A DNA stretch of 17,324 nucleotides from SVEL01 sp017381055 (lineage in GTDB: Bacteria; Bacillota; Clostridia; Lachnospirales; Lachnospiraceae). The notes under the pieces are model-generated. The model saw nothing but the letters and a program-made list of their open reading frames with translations, made no database searches and had not been told where the DNA came from. Below are positions 15,198-17,324 of the stretch, in pieces. How positions within the stretch are numbered: the first letter of the stretch is position 1; each line of letters starts with the position of its first letter. The DNA is taken from the NCBI GenBank assembly GCA_036307185.1, contig JAXJYC010000031.1:1-17324 (forward strand), read 5' to 3'. The position numbers and the translations under genes are program-made.

Positions 15198-17087
15198 ATG
15201 AAAAAGAAAATTTATTTAACAAAACTTTTAGCCCTATCATTGTCAGCTGTACTTGCTTTCTCAGCATGTCATAATAGCCGATTTGATAGAGACGAAAAAA
15301 AAACAAATTCTAAAACAGAAAAGACAACTGCCAATGAAGAAAAAGAAACAACGGGCAACAGCAACTCTAATCGTCCTAAACCAAATTCTGAATTAAATGC
15401 TAAGGACAAAACTTTTACTGATGAAGAAAAAGCTATACAGATAGCTTTTGATGAATATCTTGACGAGGAATACCGCGAAACTTTAAGCTACAGCTTAGTT
15501 TCTACTCATTTCGAGTTAATGAATCCAGAAGACTTTGGCATAACTGAATTTGAGTCTATCTGGGGAGAGGTAACTTTCGGCGATGAGGCAGAGGAAGAAC
15601 AACAAGCTAACGAAGAAGCTCTAGAAGAACTTAAATCTTATGATTACTCTGCATTAACATATGAACAGCAGATAACATATGACACACTTTTAGCTTATCT
15701 TGAAAACTCTGTGGCTTTAGATGAATATTATTATTTTAGCTCAGCATTTTCTCCATCATCAGGAACTCAGTTTGAGCTACCACTTATTTTATCTGAGTAC
15801 GCATTATATGACGAACAGGATATAAAAGATTACTTAACTGTATTAGAATCTTGCGACGAATATATGAATGATCTTATCGAATACGAGAAATGGCGTAGTG
15901 AAAAAGGCTACGGTTTAACAGACCAAGCTATTGACGATGTTATGGAGCAATGCAATGATATTCTTGCAACCTCAGAACCTGCATTCGTTGCAGCTATATG
16001 CGAAAGCATTGATAAATGTGATTTCGTTACAGCAGAAGCCAAATCAAGCTACAAAGCTACTATAAAGCAGCTTGCTACTGATAACTTTATTCCAGCATAT
16101 CAGAACCTTGTATCAGCTCTAGGAACTCTTAAGGGCTTACGTACAGAAGATGGTGGCTTAGCTAGCTACGACAATGGAAAAGAATTCTACGAAGCTCTTA
16201 TTCGTCAGTATGTAGGTTCCGATAAGTCTATAGACGATATTATAGATGAAGTTGATTCTTCTATGTATAGCAATGTACTAAGACAAAGTTTGATTTACGC
16301 AAAAGATAAAAATTTAGAAGCTAAGCTTTCTGAGCCTTTAGAATATGCTAAAACAGAACCAAATGAGATACTTTCATATCTTACAGATATGCTCCAGAAA
16401 AATTTTCCTGCGCCAGCAACTACTAACTATGAGTTAAAATATGTTGCTAAGTCAATGGAGAGCTCATCAAACCCAGCATTTTATCTTCTTCCACCTTACG
16501 ATAATTCATCTAGAAATATTATCTATGTGAATCCAAGTGAAGAATATAAAGATATGGATTTAATGCCGCTACTTGCTCACGAAGGTCTCCCTGGACATAT
16601 GTATCAGAACACATATTTCTTAAGCTTAAACCCACATCCTGCACGTACACTTTTAAGCTTCAATGGTTACTCAGAGGGTTGGGCGAAATATGTTGAACAT
16701 TACTCTTATGAATGGTCAGGTTTAGATAAAAATGTAGCAGATATGTTAGCTCTTAATGACCAATTTGGTTTTTCTATACACAGTCGTGTTGACTTAGGTG
16801 TTAATTATGAAGGTTGGGATGTTGAAGACGTAGAGGATTTCCTTTCAGACTATGTAGCAGACCCATCTATAGCGGAAGAATTATATGAATTATCTATAAA
16901 TGATCCTGGCATATATTTACAGTATTACGTAGGCGAGCAGGAATTATTAGAACTTTATGAAGAAGCTGAAGATATTTTAGATGATGATTTCAACGAAAAG
17001 GATTTCCATGAATTTTTCTTATCTGTTGGACCAACATACTACGAAATTATACGCGAGCGTATGATTATGTGGATAAACGAACAGTAA
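15198..17087 (+). CDS. DUF885 family zinc metallopeptidase lipoprotein
   Basis: This 629-residue protein is exported and lipid-anchored: KKK start, hydrophobic stretch, then LAFSAC with Cys24 as the modified residue (F at -3 is acceptable but not ideal). Residues 25-72 are a Lys/Glu/Thr/Asn-rich linker. The rest matches the DUF885 family, which resembles gluzincin peptidases. HEGLPGHMYQ (461-470) corresponds to the family's HExxPGH zinc motif, EGWAKYVE (493-500) supplies the third ligand, and RVDLGVNYEGW (530-540) is the conserved downstream segment. The length is normal. The substrate is unknown, probably peptides at the outer membrane face. AAAGGA lies about 10 nt before the ATG. It is the only complete plus-strand gene in the window and is divergent from the DUF5704-like gene. 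A group II intron lies a few bases past its stop codon and separates it from whatever terminator it had. Confidence 0.9.
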   Translation: MKKKIYLTKLLALSLSAVLAFSACHNSRFDRDEKKTNSKTEKTTANEEKETTGNSNSNRPKPNSELNAKDKTFTDEEKAIQIAFDEYLDEEYRETLSYSLVSTHFELMNPEDFGITEFESIWGEVTFGDEAEEEQQANEEALEELKSYDYSALTYEQQITYDTLLAYLENSVALDEYYYFSSAFSPSSGTQFELPLILSEYALYDEQDIKDYLTVLESCDEYMNDLIEYEKWRSEKGYGLTDQAIDDVMEQCNDILATSEPAFVAAICESIDKCDFVTAEAKSSYKATIKQLATDNFIPAYQNLVSALGTLKGLRTEDGGLASYDNGKEFYEALIRQYVGSDKSIDDIIDEVDSSMYSNVLRQSLIYAKDKNLEAKLSEPLEYAKTEPNEILSYLTDMLQKNFPAPATTNYELKYVAKSMESSSNPAFYLLPPYDNSSRNIIYVNPSEEYKDMDLMPLLAHEGLPGHMYQNTYFLSLNPHPARTLLSFNGYSEGWAKYVEHYSYEWSGLDKNVADMLALNDQFGFSIHSRVDLGVNYEGWDVEDVEDFLSDYVADPSIAEELYELSINDPGIYLQYYVGEQELLELYEEAEDILDDDFNEKDFHEFFLSVGPTYYEIIRERMIMWINEQ

Positions 17088-17091
17088 ATAT

Positions 17092-17324
17092 AATCGAGTA
17101 GGAGGGAAAATTAAATAAATTTTCCCGACCTCTCACACCACCGTGCGTACGGTTCCGTACACGGCGGTTCAATCAACTTAACAAGTAACACACCGTTCGA
17201 TGTAGTAATCTAACATTGAGACTAATCCAAATGAGGTTAGTCTCTTTGTGCTTATAGCCTTTTGCACCCATCCATTGTGGGCAAGTCGTGCATATCTATC
17301 TCCATTATAGGCTATCTTATATGC
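17092..17324 (-). mobile_element. Group II intron, 3' part (runs off the right edge)
   Basis: On the minus strand the sequence ends with intron domains V and VI. Domain V (about 17168-17137) is a hairpin with arms ACCGCCGTG and CACGGTGGT, a two-base CG bulge and the catalytic CGC triad at about 17166-17164, including the G-U wobble. Domain VI pairs GAG-AGG-TC-GGGAAAATT (17134-17118) with AATTTTCCC-T-CCT-A-CTC (17112-17096). The unpaired A at 17099 fits the branch-point adenosine, 7 nt before a splice site near 17092. The 5' part, domains I-IV and most of the reverse transcriptase lie beyond 17324. The 3' exon begins 4-5 bp past the DUF885 stop codon. The intron is antisense to that gene. Confidence 0.9.
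17178..17324 (-). CDS. Group II intron reverse transcriptase/maturase, C-terminal fragment
   Basis: Only the last 48 codons and the stop fall in the window. They read AYKIAYNGDRYARLAHNG...AISTKRLTSFGLVSMLDYYI, ending ERCVTC. The 'A-I-S-T/N-K-x-L-x-x-x-G-L-V-S-x-x-D-Y-Y' ending is typical of intron-encoded reverse transcriptases (the GIIM maturase region and tail). No HNH endonuclease follows. The stop codon is only about 9 nt before domain V. The frame is open to the window edge; whether the whole gene is intact cannot be told. Confidence 0.85.
   Translation of the reverse strand, partial: AYKIAYNGDRYARLAHNGWVQKAISTKRLTSFGLVSMLDYYIERCVTC

Noticed and set aside
17104..17126. Perfect 9-bp hairpin GGGAAAATT/AATTTTCCC as terminator of the DUF885 gene
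   Set aside because: It is part of group II intron domain VI and is not followed by a T-run on the plus strand.

Overview
The window comes from a low-GC, Gram-positive anaerobe of the Bacillota, most likely a Lachnospiraceae-type member of the Clostridia. Supporting signs are AT-rich coding sequence with strong GGAGG-type ribosome binding sites, a large Alu-domain SRP RNA, a T-box in front of metG, InlB/MucBP-type surface repeats, and a metG-tatD-rsmA block followed by a small protein that I associate from memory with Lachnospiraceae. No species can be named from the sequence alone.

Layout, left to right. (1) Positions 1-118 hold no gene; the minus-strand text resembles rRNA-operon spacer. 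(2) 119-3664 (minus) encodes an 1181-residue modular surface protein. It has a signal peptide, about eleven InlB-B/MucBP-like modules arranged as a duplicated block, an acidic stalk and a C-terminal cell-wall sorting region with an unusual NTKTG motif. (3) 3783-4131 holds the SRP RNA gene with a perfect TTGACA-17-TATAAT promoter and its own terminator. (4) 4141-6305 (minus) is a three-gene operon: a degenerate HD-GYP protein, a GNAT acetyltransferase and tadA. A perfect 7-7-7 inverted repeat overlaps its promoter. (5) 6396-10902 (minus) is metG, tatD, rsmA and a DUF6128-like protein, preceded by a methionine T-box (about 11142-11417). A roughly 200-bp structured repeat lies between the T-box terminator and the metG ribosome binding site. 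(6) 11474-12442 (minus) is a DHH/DHHA1 phosphoesterase (NrnA-like) with its own promoter. (7) 12543-15053 (minus) is a secreted 836-residue protein resembling DUF5704 families. (8) 15198-17087 (plus) is a DUF885-type zinc metallopeptidase lipoprotein, divergent from the previous gene, with predicted promoters that share one -35 region. (9) 17092-17324 (minus) is the 3' end of a group II intron: domains V and VI plus the C-terminal 48 residues of its reverse transcriptase. It sits a few bases past the stop codon of the lipoprotein gene and runs off the right edge.

How the parts relate. Much of the window is translation and RNA metabolism: SRP RNA, tRNA wobble deaminase, methionyl-tRNA synthetase, 16S rRNA dimethylase, a TatD nuclease and a nanoRNA/pAp phosphoesterase. 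Uncharged tRNA-Met sensed by the T-box would switch on metG and, by read-through, tatD, rsmA and the DUF6128-like gene. Three surface or secreted proteins are interspersed. A 15-bp motif (GTGTCAAAAGGTCAT) recurs at three intergenic sites: beside the stop codons of two of the secreted-protein genes and as an arm of the large hairpin in the metG leader. That points to a dispersed repeat family. I see no clear evidence of a wholly new system. The least described items are the repeat family, the cassette-duplicated adhesin, the degenerate HD-GYP gene with its operator-like palindrome, and the two lineage-specific proteins.
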